Positions 33,931 through 41,616 of a stretch of DNA of 64,000 bases are shown here, piece by piece. The notes under the pieces are model-generated. The model did not search any database and had not been told where the DNA came from. It saw only the letters and a list, made by a program, of their open reading frames with translations. The position numbers and the translations under genes were made by a program. Position 1 is the stretch's first letter. The number at the start of each line of letters is the position of its first letter. Origin of the DNA: JACCYJ01 sp038198775 (GTDB lineage Bacteria; Actinomycetota; Actinomycetes; Propionibacteriales; Nocardioidaceae); contig JBBPZV010000044.1 of assembly GCA_038198775.1 (NCBI GenBank), positions 247,105-311,104 of the forward strand, in the 5' to 3' direction.

Positions 33931-33936
33931 ACACTA
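33931..33936 (-). promoter_or_regulatory. -10 element TAGTGT before scoAB
   Basis: TAGTGT on the minus strand, 7 nt before ATG 33923, in the 89-bp gap after asd. It indicates separate transcription of the CoA-transferase pair. Confidence 0.55.
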
Positions 33937-34012
33937 CCGCCGACCACCCCCGGTGTTGTTACCGTTCTGCGGGCGTTGCTACCCCCGTACGCGGTGACAG
34001 GTGCCGGGGCTC

Positions 34013-35080
34013 TCAGCCCGCGGTGAGCTCGCGGGCCACCTGCTCTGCGATCTGGGCGGCGTTGAGCGCGGCGCCCTTGCGCAGGTTGTCACCGCACATG
34101 AACACGTCGATGGCGTGCGGGAAGTCCAGCGCCTGCCGCAGCCGGCCGACGAACGTGGGATCGCAGCCGACCGAGTCGGCCGGGGTCGGGAACTCGCCAC
34201 GGGCCGGGTCGTCGATGACGACGACGCTGGGCGCCTCGACCAGCACCTGCCGTGCCTCGTCGACGTCGATCCGGTGCTCGAACACCGCATGCACGGCCAA
34301 CGAGTGGGTGGTGACGACGGGGACCCGGACGCACGTGGCCGACACCCGGAGGTCCGGGATACCCAGGATCTTGCGCGACTCGTTGCGGACCTTCAGCTCC
34401 TCGCTGGACCAGCCAGCATCACGTAATGACCCAGCCCACGGGACGACGTTGAGCGCTAGCGGTGCCGGGAAGGGCGACCCCTCCCCCAGCTTGTCCGCGA
34501 GCGCCCGGCGGACGTCACCGCTGGCGTGCCCGAGCTCGCGTTGCCCACCGACCACCTCCAGCTCGTCGAACAGCCGGTCGACGCCGAGCTGACCGGCACC
34601 GGATGCCGCCTGGTAGGACGCGACGACCAGCTCGCGCAGGTTCCACCGCGCGTGCAGGGCGCCGAGCGCGTCCATCATCGTCAACGTCGTGCAGTTGGGG
34701 TTGGCGATAATGGCCTTGGGGCGGTTGCGGATCTGGTGGGCGTTGACCTCCGGGACCACCAGCGGCACGTCGGGGTCCATGCGGAAGGCGCTGGAGTTGT
34801 CGACCACCACAGCCCCCCGAGACACCGCGATCGGAGCCCACCGCTCGGACACCTCCTCCGGCACGTCGAACATCGCGACGTCGACCCCGTCGAAGCACTC
34901 CTCGTCGAGTGCCCGGACCTCGAGCTCCTCACCGCGGACGCGCAGCCGGCGGCCGGCCGAGCGGGCGGAGGCGACCAGTCGGATCTCCCCCCACACGTCC
35001 TGCCGGGTGGAGACGATGTCGAGCATGACCGAACCCACCGCACCAGTGGCGCCGACCACGGCCAGCGTCGGCGCGCTCAC
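34013..35080 (-). CDS. asd: Aspartate-semialdehyde dehydrogenase
   Basis: 355 residues from GTG 35080, overlapping the ask stop (GTGA). The NADP-binding GATGAVGSVML is at 10-20, active-site C130 lies in NPNCTT, and a substrate/His region is in the C-terminal half (VVTTHSLAVHAVFEH). It reduces aspartyl phosphate to aspartate semialdehyde, the branch point to lysine/DAP, threonine and methionine. The ask-asd pair matches Rv3709c-Rv3708c. Confidence 0.96.
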   Translation of the reverse strand: MSAPTLAVVGATGAVGSVMLDIVSTRQDVWGEIRLVASARSAGRRLRVRGEELEVRALDEECFDGVDVAMFDVPEEVSERWAPIAVSRGAVVVDNSSAFRMDPDVPLVVPEVNAHQIRNRPKAIIANPNCTTLTMMDALGALHARWNLRELVVASYQAASGAGQLGVDRLFDELEVVGGQRELGHASGDVRRALADKLGEGSPFPAPLALNVVPWAGSLRDAGWSSEELKVRNESRKILGIPDLRVSATCVRVPVVTTHSLAVHAVFEHRIDVDEARQVLVEAPSVVVIDDPARGEFPTPADSVGCDPTFVGRLRQALDFPHAIDVFMCGDNLRKGAALNAAQIAEQVARELTAG

Positions 35081-35598
35081 CGGCCGGTCCCGCCGTAGAC
35101 GACGGCCTCGACCTCGGTGGCATCGAGGTCGAAGGCAGCGTGCGCCGCGGTGACCGCGGCGTCAACCTGGTCCTCGGCGACCACAACGGAGATCCGGATC
35201 TCCGAGGTGGAGATCATCTCGATGTTGACGCCGGCCGAGGCCAGCGCGGCGAAGAACCTGGCCGCCACGCCAGGATGGGAGCGCATGCCCGCCCCAATCA
35301 GCGAGACCTTGCCGATCGTGTCGTCGTACATCAGCTGCTCGAACCCGACCTCGCCCTGCAGTCCGGCCAGAGCCGCCATCGCGCTCTGCCCGTCGTTGCG
35401 CGGGAGCGTGAACGAGATGTCGGTGCGCCCACGGCCGGCGACCGAGACGTTTTGCACGATCATGTCCAGGTTGGTCTGCCCCACGGCCACTGCCTCGAAG
35501 ATGCGAGCCGCCTCACCGACCTTGTCGGGCACGCCGACGACCGTCACCTTGGCCTCGCTGCGGTCGTGCGCGACACCGGAGATCAAAGCCTGCTCCAC
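35077..35598 (-). CDS. ask: Aspartate kinase, beta subunit (internal in-frame start)
   Basis: Codon 250 of ask is GTG (35598), with GAGGGGG 5 nt upstream, and reads VEQALISGVAHDRSEAK. Corynebacterium LysC-beta begins at codon 250 with a very similar sequence. The product would be 173 residues containing only the two ACT domains, giving the known alpha2-beta2 feedback-regulated enzyme. Position and ribosome binding site are seen; translation is inferred. Confidence 0.7.
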   Translation of the reverse strand: MEQALISGVAHDRSEAKVTVVGVPDKVGEAARIFEAVAVGQTNLDMIVQNVSVAGRGRTDISFTLPRNDGQSAMAALAGLQGEVGFEQLMYDDTIGKVSLIGAGMRSHPGVAARFFAALASAGVNIEMISTSEIRISVVVAEDQVDAAVTAAHAAFDLDATEVEAVVYGGTGR

Positions 35599-36345
35599 CT
35601 CGTCCCCCTCGGGTTCGTCTCGGACCCACGTCCCGGTGCGTTGGGAGAACGACGAACGGACGTGTATGGGCATTGTGTAGCGTCGCGCGTACTCCACGCA
35701 CCGCAGGTGGAGGATCTTCGCACCGCACGCGGCCATCTCGAGCATTTCCTCGTACGAGATGCTTGGGATGCGGCGCGCCGTCGACACGATGCGCGGGTCG
35801 GCGGTGAAGACGCCGTCGACGTCGGTGTAGATCTCGCACACCTGCGCGCGCAGGGCCGCCGCCAACGCGACCGCGGTGGTGTCTGAGCCGCCCCGGCCCA
35901 GCGTCGTGATGTCCTTGCTGCTCTGCGACACCCCCTGGAAGCCGGCGACGATCGCGATGGCCCCGTCCCCGAGCGCCTGCTCGATCCGCCCGGGGGTGAC
36001 GTCAATGATCTTGGCCTTCCCGTGCTCGGAGTCGGTGATCACCCCCGCCTGCGAGCCGGTGAACGACCGGGCCTCCTGACCCAGGTTGCCGATCGCCATC
36101 GCGAGCAGGGCCATCGAGATGCGCTCACCGGCAGTCAGCAGCATGTCAAGCTCCCGCCCGGCCGGAAGCGGGGAGATCTGCGTGGCCAGCGCCAGCAGCT
36201 CGTCGGTGCTGTCCCCCATCGCGGAGACCACCACGACGACGTCGCTACCTTGCTTCTTGGCGGCGACAATGCGCTGCGCCACACGCTTGACGCTGCCGGC
36301 GTCAGCGACCGAGGAGCCGCCGTACTTCTGCACGACGATGCCCAC
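35077..36345 (-). CDS. ask: Aspartate kinase, alpha subunit (full length)
   Basis: 422 residues from GTG 36345, with AAGGAG 4 nt upstream; a 604-codon ORF reaching to 36891 is rejected because it overlaps the DUF5063 gene. The kinase signature VQKYGGSSV is at 5-13, and FQGVSQSSKDITTLGRGGSDTT lies in the kinase domain. Two ACT domains (about 265-340 and 345-415) mediate lysine/threonine feedback. It makes aspartyl phosphate, the first step of the aspartate family. The stop overlaps asd. Confidence 0.96.
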   Translation of the reverse strand: MGIVVQKYGGSSVADAGSVKRVAQRIVAAKKQGSDVVVVVSAMGDSTDELLALATQISPLPAGRELDMLLTAGERISMALLAMAIGNLGQEARSFTGSQAGVITDSEHGKAKIIDVTPGRIEQALGDGAIAIVAGFQGVSQSSKDITTLGRGGSDTTAVALAAALRAQVCEIYTDVDGVFTADPRIVSTARRIPSISYEEMLEMAACGAKILHLRCVEYARRYTMPIHVRSSFSQRTGTWVRDEPEGDEVEQALISGVAHDRSEAKVTVVGVPDKVGEAARIFEAVAVGQTNLDMIVQNVSVAGRGRTDISFTLPRNDGQSAMAALAGLQGEVGFEQLMYDDTIGKVSLIGAGMRSHPGVAARFFAALASAGVNIEMISTSEIRISVVVAEDQVDAAVTAAHAAFDLDATEVEAVVYGGTGR

Positions 36346-36436
36346 GAGTCTCCTTCGTTGGGCGACGGTAGGGCACCGTGATCCTAGCGAGAACGGTGCC
36401 CTGATCCGGCGCGCACGCCGTGTCGCCGAGCGGTGG

Positions 36437-37060
36437 CTACTGCCCCGAGCCAGCCGCATCGTCGGCGCGGGCGACCGCCTCGGCGAGGGCCACCCGCTCC
36501 ATCTCGAGGGTGTGCTCGGTGTCGCTGTCGAGCCGGTCGTGCGCCACCACGGACTGCAGCGCCCGCAACACGCCGCTCGCCTCCGCACCCCAGGACGACA
36601 CGTACGAGAACTGCCACCACCACAACGCCTCCAGCGTGCGGCCGGCCCGGTGATGGCGCAGGCCGTCCGCGACGCGCCCGGCGATGGCGGAGACGTCGTC
36701 GGAGATCCGGGACTCGACCAGCTCCGGAGGGTCGACGTACGGGTCGAACACCTCGGTGTAGCAGTCGAAGTGGCCCAGCAGCTCGGCCAGCGCCTCCCGG
36801 ATGCGGTCGAGGTCGAGGTCCGGTCCGGTGTCGGGCTCGTACTCCTCGGTGGGCACGAAGTCGACCTGGACACCAAGGCGTGCCCCCGCAAGCAGCAGCT
36901 GGCTTACCTCGAGCAGCAGCAGCGGGACGGCTCGAGCGCTGTCGCCGCTGCCGGCTATCTCGCGCACCGCCAGCAAGAAGCTCTCGACCTGGTCGGCGAC
37001 TGCCTGCGCCAGATCCTCCAGGTCGCTGTCCAGCGCCACGGCGCCACCGTCGTCACTCAT
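36437..37060 (-). CDS. DUF5063 domain protein
   Basis: 207 residues from ATG 37060, overlapping the recR stop by 8 nt. An acidic, helical protein with ADQVESFLLAVREIAG, FVPTEEYEPDTGPDLDLDRIREAL and ALWWWQFSYVSSWGAEASGVLRAL; the last block is the DUF5063 signature. No catalytic residues are evident. It is translated with recR and ybaB in the dnaX operon, hinting at a DNA-repair or replication link, but its function is unknown. Confidence 0.8.
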   Translation of the reverse strand: MSDDGGAVALDSDLEDLAQAVADQVESFLLAVREIAGSGDSARAVPLLLLEVSQLLLAGARLGVQVDFVPTEEYEPDTGPDLDLDRIREALAELLGHFDCYTEVFDPYVDPPELVESRISDDVSAIAGRVADGLRHHRAGRTLEALWWWQFSYVSSWGAEASGVLRALQSVVAHDRLDSDTEHTLEMERVALAEAVARADDAAGSGQ

Positions 37061-37652
37061 CGACGGATCGTCTCCCTTCGAAGGCTCGGCCGAGCGTGAC
37101 CTCGTCGGCGTACTCCAAGTCACCGCCGACGGGCAGCCCGCTCGCCAAGCGTGTCACGCGCAGGCCGAGTGGGTGAAGCAGCCGGGTCAGGTAGGTGGCG
37201 GTGGCCTCGCCCTCCAGGTTGGGGTCCGTCGCCAAGATCACCTCGGTGACTGGGCTGTCGGCAAGCCGCTGCATCAGCTCCTTGACCCGCAGCTGGTTGG
37301 GTCCGATGCCCTCGATCGGGGAGATCGCGCCACCGAGGACGTGGTAGCGCCCCCGGAACTCGCGGGTCCGCTCGATCGCGACGACGTCCTTGGACTCCTC
37401 GACCACGCACAGCACCGCCTGGTCGCGACGCGGGTCGCGGCAGACCCGGCACTGCTCGTCCTGCGAGACGTTTCCGCACACGACGCAAAAGCGCACCTTG
37501 TCCTTGACCTCGACGAGGACGTGGGCGAGCCGACGCACGTCGACCGGGTCGGCGTCGAGCAGGTGGAACGCGATCCGTTGCGCGCCCTTCGGGCCGACAC
37601 CCGGAAGCCGACCCAGCTCGTCGATGAGGTCCTGGACGACGCCCTCGTACAC
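37053..37652 (-). CDS. recR: Recombination mediator RecR
   Basis: 199 residues. The N-terminal HhH is LGRLPGVGPKGAQRIAFHLL (12-31). The zinc finger uses C56, C59, C68 and C71, and a Toprim domain follows with VVEESKDVVAIERT and ILATDPNLEGEATA. It forms a ring clamp that, with RecO/RecF, loads RecA at gaps. The start is 8 nt after the ybaB stop; matches Rv3715c. Confidence 0.96.
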   Translation of the reverse strand: MYEGVVQDLIDELGRLPGVGPKGAQRIAFHLLDADPVDVRRLAHVLVEVKDKVRFCVVCGNVSQDEQCRVCRDPRRDQAVLCVVEESKDVVAIERTREFRGRYHVLGGAISPIEGIGPNQLRVKELMQRLADSPVTEVILATDPNLEGEATATYLTRLLHPLGLRVTRLASGLPVGGDLEYADEVTLGRAFEGRRSVDE

Positions 37653-37660
37653 GCGTTGGC

Positions 37661-37987
37661 CTAGCGGCCGAGCTCGCCGCCGAGGCCGCCGGCGAAGCCA
37701 CCCAGCCGCTCCTGCGCGAGCGTCTCGGCGTTGCCGGTGGCGTCGCGCACGGCCGCTACCACCATGTCCGCCAAGGTCTCGGTGTCGGCGGCGTCCAGCG
37801 CCTCGGGTCGGATGTCGAGGCCCACCAGGGCTCCTGTGCCCGTGACGGTCGCGGTCACCAACCCGCTGGCGGCACTGCCTGTCACCCGCGTCGTGGCCAG
37901 CTCGTCCTTGGCCTCCAGCAGCTGAGCCTGCAACTGCTGGGCCTGCGCGAGCAGCGCGGACATGTCCGGCATCCCGGCTTCGGTCAC
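37661..37987 (-). CDS. ybaB: YbaB/EbfC nucleoid-associated protein
   Basis: 108 residues from GTG 37987, with AAGGAG 5 nt upstream; ATGs at 37972 and 37963 are alternatives. Long helices MSALLAQAQQLQAQLLEAKDEL and the core LVTATVTGTGALVGLDI are the YbaB_DNA_bd fold, a dimeric DNA-binding protein. The tail is Gly-rich. The order dnaX-ybaB-recR is conserved across bacteria and matches Rv3716c. Confidence 0.9.
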   Translation of the reverse strand: MTEAGMPDMSALLAQAQQLQAQLLEAKDELATTRVTGSAASGLVTATVTGTGALVGLDIRPEALDAADTETLADMVVAAVRDATGNAETLAQERLGGFAGGLGGELGR

Positions 37988-38036
37988 GATCACTCCTTCG
38001 GCCCCGGTGAGACGAGCGTACGGCCTGGCGCCGCCC

Positions 38037-39830
38037 TCAGCTGCCGTGCCGGATCTCCTCGATGACCTCGGCTCCCAGCTCTCGCGCCAACAGCTCGTCG
38101 CGCGAGCCCCCGCCGTCCTCCAGCACCGGGTCGTCCGGGGAGGCGTCGGAGTCGTCGGGAGAGCTGTCAGCCCGCGCGGCGGCCCCCTGGCCGCGAGTCG
38201 GGCGGATGGACTCGCGGACCGACGCTGGCGCCTGCTGGGCGGCGGTGGCGACGCGGGGCGCCGGCTCCGAGGGCGCTCCCGCCCTCCTTGCCGGGCTCGT
38301 GGCCGAGGACGGGTCGACGATCACCTCCACCTGCCAGTCGACACCGAGAACGTCGATCAGTGACTGCCGCAGGATCTCGTCGCAGCCGTTGCGGACGAAC
38401 GACTCACGGGCACCGGCGTTGACGAGGGCGATCGTCAACGTCTTGTCCTCGAGCGCCTGGACGGAGGCGTTCTGGCTCAGCAGCATCCAGGCGAAGCGGC
38501 GTCGGCGCATGACTGCGTCCATCACGTCCGGCCACATCCTCCGGACGTCGACCAGTGTCATCACCTCCGCTGTGGCGGTTGCCGGAGTCGGGGACGCGGC
38601 GGCGGCAACGGCGGGCTCGGTGCGGGCGTTGGGCTCGGGCTGCTGACCTGTGTGCTCGGCGGCGATCGTCAGTCGCCGCTCGATCCGGTCCAGCCGCGCC
38701 TGCACACCCGCCGTGGTGTGGTCGGCGCCAGGCAGCAGCACTCTGGCGCAGATCAGCTCGAGCAACAGCCGGGGAGCCGTCGCACCCCGAATCTCGTCGA
38801 GTCCACGACTGACCACCTCGGCGGCGCGGGTCAGGTCGGCCGCCCCGAAGCGGGCGGCTTGGCCCTCCAGCCGCTCGGCCTTGTCCTCGGCCACCTCGAG
38901 CAGGCCCTTGCCCGCGGCACCGGGAACCGCGGACACGACGATCAGGTCACGCAAGCGCTGCAGCAGGTCCGCGGCGAAGCGACGGGGCTCCTGTCCGCTG
39001 TCGATGACCTTGTCGACGGCTGCGAACACCGACCCGCCGTCGCCGGCCGAGAATGCGTCGACGACCTCGTCGAGCAGCGAGTCGGGGGTGTAGCCCAGCA
39101 GCCCGACCGCGAGGTCGTAGGTCACCCCACCTTCGTCGGCGCCGCCGATCAACTGGTCTAGCACGCTGAGGGCGTCGCGGACAGAGCCGTTGCCGGCCCG
39201 TACGACCAGCGGCAGCGCGGTCGGTTGGATCGTGACGTGCTCACGCCGGCACAGCTGCGCCAGGTAGTCGGCGAGCGCACGTGGTGGCACCAGCCGGAAC
39301 GGGTAGTGGTGGGTGCGGGACCGGATCGTCGCCAGCACCCGGTCGGGCTCGGTGGTGGCGAACACGAACTTCAGGTGTGGCGGCGGCTCCTCTACCAGCT
39401 TAAGCAGGGCGTTGAAGCCCTCCTTGGACACCATGTGGGCCTCGTCGACGATGTAGACCTTGTAGCGGCTGCTGACGGGCGAAAAGAACGCCTTCTCCCG
39501 CAGGTCGCGCGTGTCGTCGACCCGGCCGTGGCTGGCGGCGTCGATCTCGATCACGTCGATCGACCCCGGACCACCGCGTGCCAGGTCCTCACAGCTCTGG
39601 CAGGCACCGCACGGGTCGGCGACTGGCGCCTTCTCGCAGTTGAGGGTCCGAGCCAGGATCCGGGCACTCGTCGTCTTGCCACAGCCGCGCGGACCCGAGA
39701 AGAGGTACGCGTGGTGAACCCGATTGTGGGCCAGGGCCTGCCGCAGCGGGCCTGCGACGTGATCTTGGCCGATGACCTCCGTGAAGGTCTCCGGCCGGTA
39801 GCGCCGGTAGAGCGCGAGCGGAGCGTCCAC
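38037..39830 (-). CDS. dnaX: DNA polymerase III subunits gamma/tau
   Basis: 597 residues from GTG 39830, chosen because TAGGGT is 7 nt upstream and because the longer ORF would run into the SRP RNA. Walker A GPRGCGKT (46-53), zinc Cys C65, C74, C77 and C80, Walker B VYIVDEAH and sensor region FATTEPDRVLATIRSR are present. After the AAA+ domains a low-complexity Ser/Ala/Pro linker and a C-terminal tau-like domain follow. It is the clamp-loader motor of the replisome. Confidence 0.96.
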   Translation of the reverse strand: MDAPLALYRRYRPETFTEVIGQDHVAGPLRQALAHNRVHHAYLFSGPRGCGKTTSARILARTLNCEKAPVADPCGACQSCEDLARGGPGSIDVIEIDAASHGRVDDTRDLREKAFFSPVSSRYKVYIVDEAHMVSKEGFNALLKLVEEPPPHLKFVFATTEPDRVLATIRSRTHHYPFRLVPPRALADYLAQLCRREHVTIQPTALPLVVRAGNGSVRDALSVLDQLIGGADEGGVTYDLAVGLLGYTPDSLLDEVVDAFSAGDGGSVFAAVDKVIDSGQEPRRFAADLLQRLRDLIVVSAVPGAAGKGLLEVAEDKAERLEGQAARFGAADLTRAAEVVSRGLDEIRGATAPRLLLELICARVLLPGADHTTAGVQARLDRIERRLTIAAEHTGQQPEPNARTEPAVAAAASPTPATATAEVMTLVDVRRMWPDVMDAVMRRRRFAWMLLSQNASVQALEDKTLTIALVNAGARESFVRNGCDEILRQSLIDVLGVDWQVEVIVDPSSATSPARRAGAPSEPAPRVATAAQQAPASVRESIRPTRGQGAAARADSSPDDSDASPDDPVLEDGGGSRDELLARELGAEVIEEIRHGS

Positions 39831-39837
39831 GAACTCG

Positions 39838-39843
39838 ACCCTA
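39838..39843 (-). promoter_or_regulatory. -10 element TAGGGT before dnaX
   Basis: TAGGGT on the minus strand, 7 nt before GTG 39830. It lies 46 bp downstream of the SRP RNA 3' end, so dnaX probably has its own leaderless promoter. Confidence 0.55.
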
Positions 39844-39889
39844 GCCAGCGCGCCCGACAGCCGACAGGGGCGCCGCTCATCGGTGGAAG

Positions 39890-39979
39890 GGCGCCCCTCG
39901 CGCACCCGGCAGGGCTCGCTGACCCTTGCTGCCTTCCGGCCCTGGGGGAGTTGGGCGGGATGCCGCCGCGCGAGGGGCT
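39890..39979 (-). ncRNA. ffs: Signal recognition particle RNA (4.5S-type)
   Basis: About 90 nt. The universal apical domain is CAGGGCCGGAAGGCAGCAAGGGTC (GGAA tetraloop and asymmetric bulge), read on the minus strand near 39925-39948. Terminal helix: GCCCCTCGCGC pairs with GCGCGAGGGGC at the ends. It binds Ffh for co-translational membrane targeting. Location just upstream of dnaX is the same as in mycobacteria. Ends are approximate by a few nt. Confidence 0.93.
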
Positions 39980-40092
39980 AGCCCATCGTAGTCGGGTGGT
40001 CCCCCGGACCGGATGGATCTCCCGTCGCACCGGCGGCCCCGCTGGATGCGCGGTCGGCTGTGGCGGGCTGGCATCCGGCTACCCTGCTGCGC

Positions 40093-40180
40093 GGAGGATT
40101 CGCATAGTGGCCTAGTGCGCACGCTTGGAAAGCGTGTTGGGTTAACGCCCTCGCGGGTTCGAATCCCGCATCCTCCGCCA
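40093..40180 (+). tRNA. tRNA-Ser(GGA)
   Basis: 88 nt including an encoded CCA. Acceptor GGAGGAT pairs with ATCCTCC. The anticodon stem CACGC/GCGTG has loop TTGGAAA, anticodon GGA. The long variable arm (TTGGGTTAACGCCCTC region) is as expected for a class II tRNA. Confidence 0.95.
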
Positions 40181-40238
40181 CTTGTAGGACCGCGCCGAGG
40201 CCGCCACGTCGGACTGAACCGAGCGCTCGACGATGACG

Positions 40239-40598
40239 TCACTCAGCCTGAGGCTGCGGCTTGAAGCGGCGGACCTCATGGGGCCAGCCGCACGCCTCCG
40301 CAACCTTGCCCGCCCACATCTTGGCGGCGTCGTCATCGGCCACGTCCACCACAGCGAACCCGCCCAGAAACTCCTTGGTCTCGACGTACGGGCCGTCGGT
40401 AACCACCAAGGTGCCACTGGTCGGGTCGGCGCTGTAGACCGGGCCGTCCCCCTCCTCCAGCCCGCCGGCGAAGACGTACACACCGGCAGCCTTCATCTCG
40501 GCCACCACCGCCCTTGCGAGCGGTCCGCGTCCGCGGAACCACTCCTCGCTGTGGTCGCCCACCCATTGTTGGTTGAAGTGCATGAGGTACTCGGTCAT
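40239..40598 (-). CDS. YCII-related domain protein (DGPF type)
   Basis: 119 residues from ATG 40598, with AAGGAG 5 nt upstream. A ferredoxin-like small fold with TEYLMHFNQQW, TLVVTDGPYVETKEFLGGFAVVDV and PHEVRRF at the end. The DGPYVETKE/LGGF block is the signature of DGPF/YCII proteins, often found beside ECF sigma factors, though none is present here. Function unproven. The 187 bp upstream hold no other gene. Confidence 0.88.
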   Translation of the reverse strand: MTEYLMHFNQQWVGDHSEEWFRGRGPLARAVVAEMKAAGVYVFAGGLEEGDGPVYSADPTSGTLVVTDGPYVETKEFLGGFAVVDVADDDAAKMWAGKVAEACGWPHEVRRFKPQPQAE

Positions 40599-40772
40599 GA
40601 CCACTCCTTCTCGCTGGCGGACGCACCGGCCCGCGTTCACCAACCCTACGAACGGCGACAGGCCAATCCGACACTGCAATCCCGGAAAATGATCCGCTGG
40701 GCTGCGTCATCTGATCCAGTATCCTGCGCCGGTCGCCACGTAGCGTGACCAGGCATCCGCCGCCGGTTTGCC

Positions 40773-40778
40773 TAGACT
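40773..40778 (+). promoter_or_regulatory. -10 element TAGACT
   Basis: TAGACT ends 7 nt before GTG 40786 and decides that start over the in-frame codon at 40768. Confidence 0.55.
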
Positions 40779-40785
40779 CACTGTC

Positions 40786-41094
40786 GTGATCTTCAAGCGG
40801 GTCGGCGACGGCCGGCCCTATCCCGCGCACGGGTTGACCCAGCGCGAGTGGGCCGCCATCCCGCCACAGCAGGTCCGGCTGGACGACCTGGTGACAACCA
40901 AGGACCAGCTCGACCTGGCGATGCTGCTGGACGAGGAGTCCACGTTCTACGGTGACCTGTTCGCCCACGTGGTGTCCTGGCAGGAGGAGATGTACCTCGA
41001 GGACGGTCTGCACCGTGCGTTGCGGGCAGCGCTTCACCAGCGCCAGGTCCTGCACGCCAGGGTGTACGCCCACGCCGGGGGCCGGGTCGGATGA
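40786..41094 (+). CDS. Small conserved protein, VapB-like annotation group
   Basis: 102 residues. The start VIFKRVGDGRPYPAHGL and segments QVRLDDLVTTKDQLDLAMLL and GDLFAHVVSWQEEMYLEDGLHRAL define a family conserved in actinobacteria that databases often call VapB-family antitoxin. No toxin gene is next to it, so a toxin-antitoxin role is doubtful. Its stop overlaps the LytR-C protein start (ATGA), a pairing I recall from other actinobacteria. Confidence 0.72.
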   Translation: MIFKRVGDGRPYPAHGLTQREWAAIPPQQVRLDDLVTTKDQLDLAMLLDEESTFYGDLFAHVVSWQEEMYLEDGLHRALRAALHQRQVLHARVYAHAGGRVG

Positions 41095-41606
41095 GGCTCC
41101 GGACGGGGCTGACGCTGGTCGTACTGGTGGGGCTGCTGGTCGCCGCTGTGGTGGTCGGGTGGCGACTGCTCACGACCAACATCCCCTTGTTGAACGCGGC
41201 CCAGCCCACCTGCAGCAACGAGAAGCTGCCGTCCGGTTCGCGACTTGAATCGAGCCAGGTCACCGTCAACGTCTACAACTCGGGCTCGATCTCCGGCCTG
41301 GCCAACGCCACCATGCTCTCTCTCAACCGGCGTGGATTCGGTGCCGGGGTGGTCGCCGACGCCCCTCCCAGGATCAAGGCGAAGAACGTGACGATCTTCG
41401 ACCCCAGGCCGAAGGCGCCATCCGTACGGCTGGTCAAGCAGCAGTTCGCCGGCAAGGTCGCGGTACGCAAGCGCCGAGCCGACATCAGCGCGGGCGTCGA
41501 CGTCGTCGTCGGGGACAAGTTCGCCGGGCTCGCCCCAAAGGCCGCGACGTCGCTGCGGCTGCGGGGCACCACCCGGGTCTGTGTCGACGTCACGCCGACA
41601 CCCTGA
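41091..41606 (+). CDS. LytR C-terminal domain membrane protein
   Basis: 171 residues. One N-terminal hydrophobic helix (about 6-27) with a basic start acts as signal anchor. The extracytoplasmic domain contains VTVNVYNSGSISGLANATMLSLNRRGF, the N-x-[ST]-G-x-x-G-L-A motif of LytR_C domains. Two Cys (near 41 and 166) could form a disulfide. Such proteins are thought to support cell-envelope integrity. Coupled to the upstream gene by ATGA and convergent with the antiporter 10 bp away. Confidence 0.82.
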   Translation: MRLRTGLTLVVLVGLLVAAVVVGWRLLTTNIPLLNAAQPTCSNEKLPSGSRLESSQVTVNVYNSGSISGLANATMLSLNRRGFGAGVVADAPPRIKAKNVTIFDPRPKAPSVRLVKQQFAGKVAVRKRRADISAGVDVVVGDKFAGLAPKAATSLRLRGTTRVCVDVTPTP

Positions 41607-41616
41607 GTGGCAGGGC

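Noticed and set aside
36346..36891. N-terminal extension of the aspartokinase ORF
   Set aside because: It overlaps the DUF5063 gene on the same strand and has no similarity to kinases; GTG 36345 has a good ribosome binding site and gives the usual 422-residue length.
40786..41094. VapB antitoxin of a toxin-antitoxin pair
   Set aside because: No VapC-like PIN-domain gene is adjacent; the partner gene encodes a LytR_C membrane protein.
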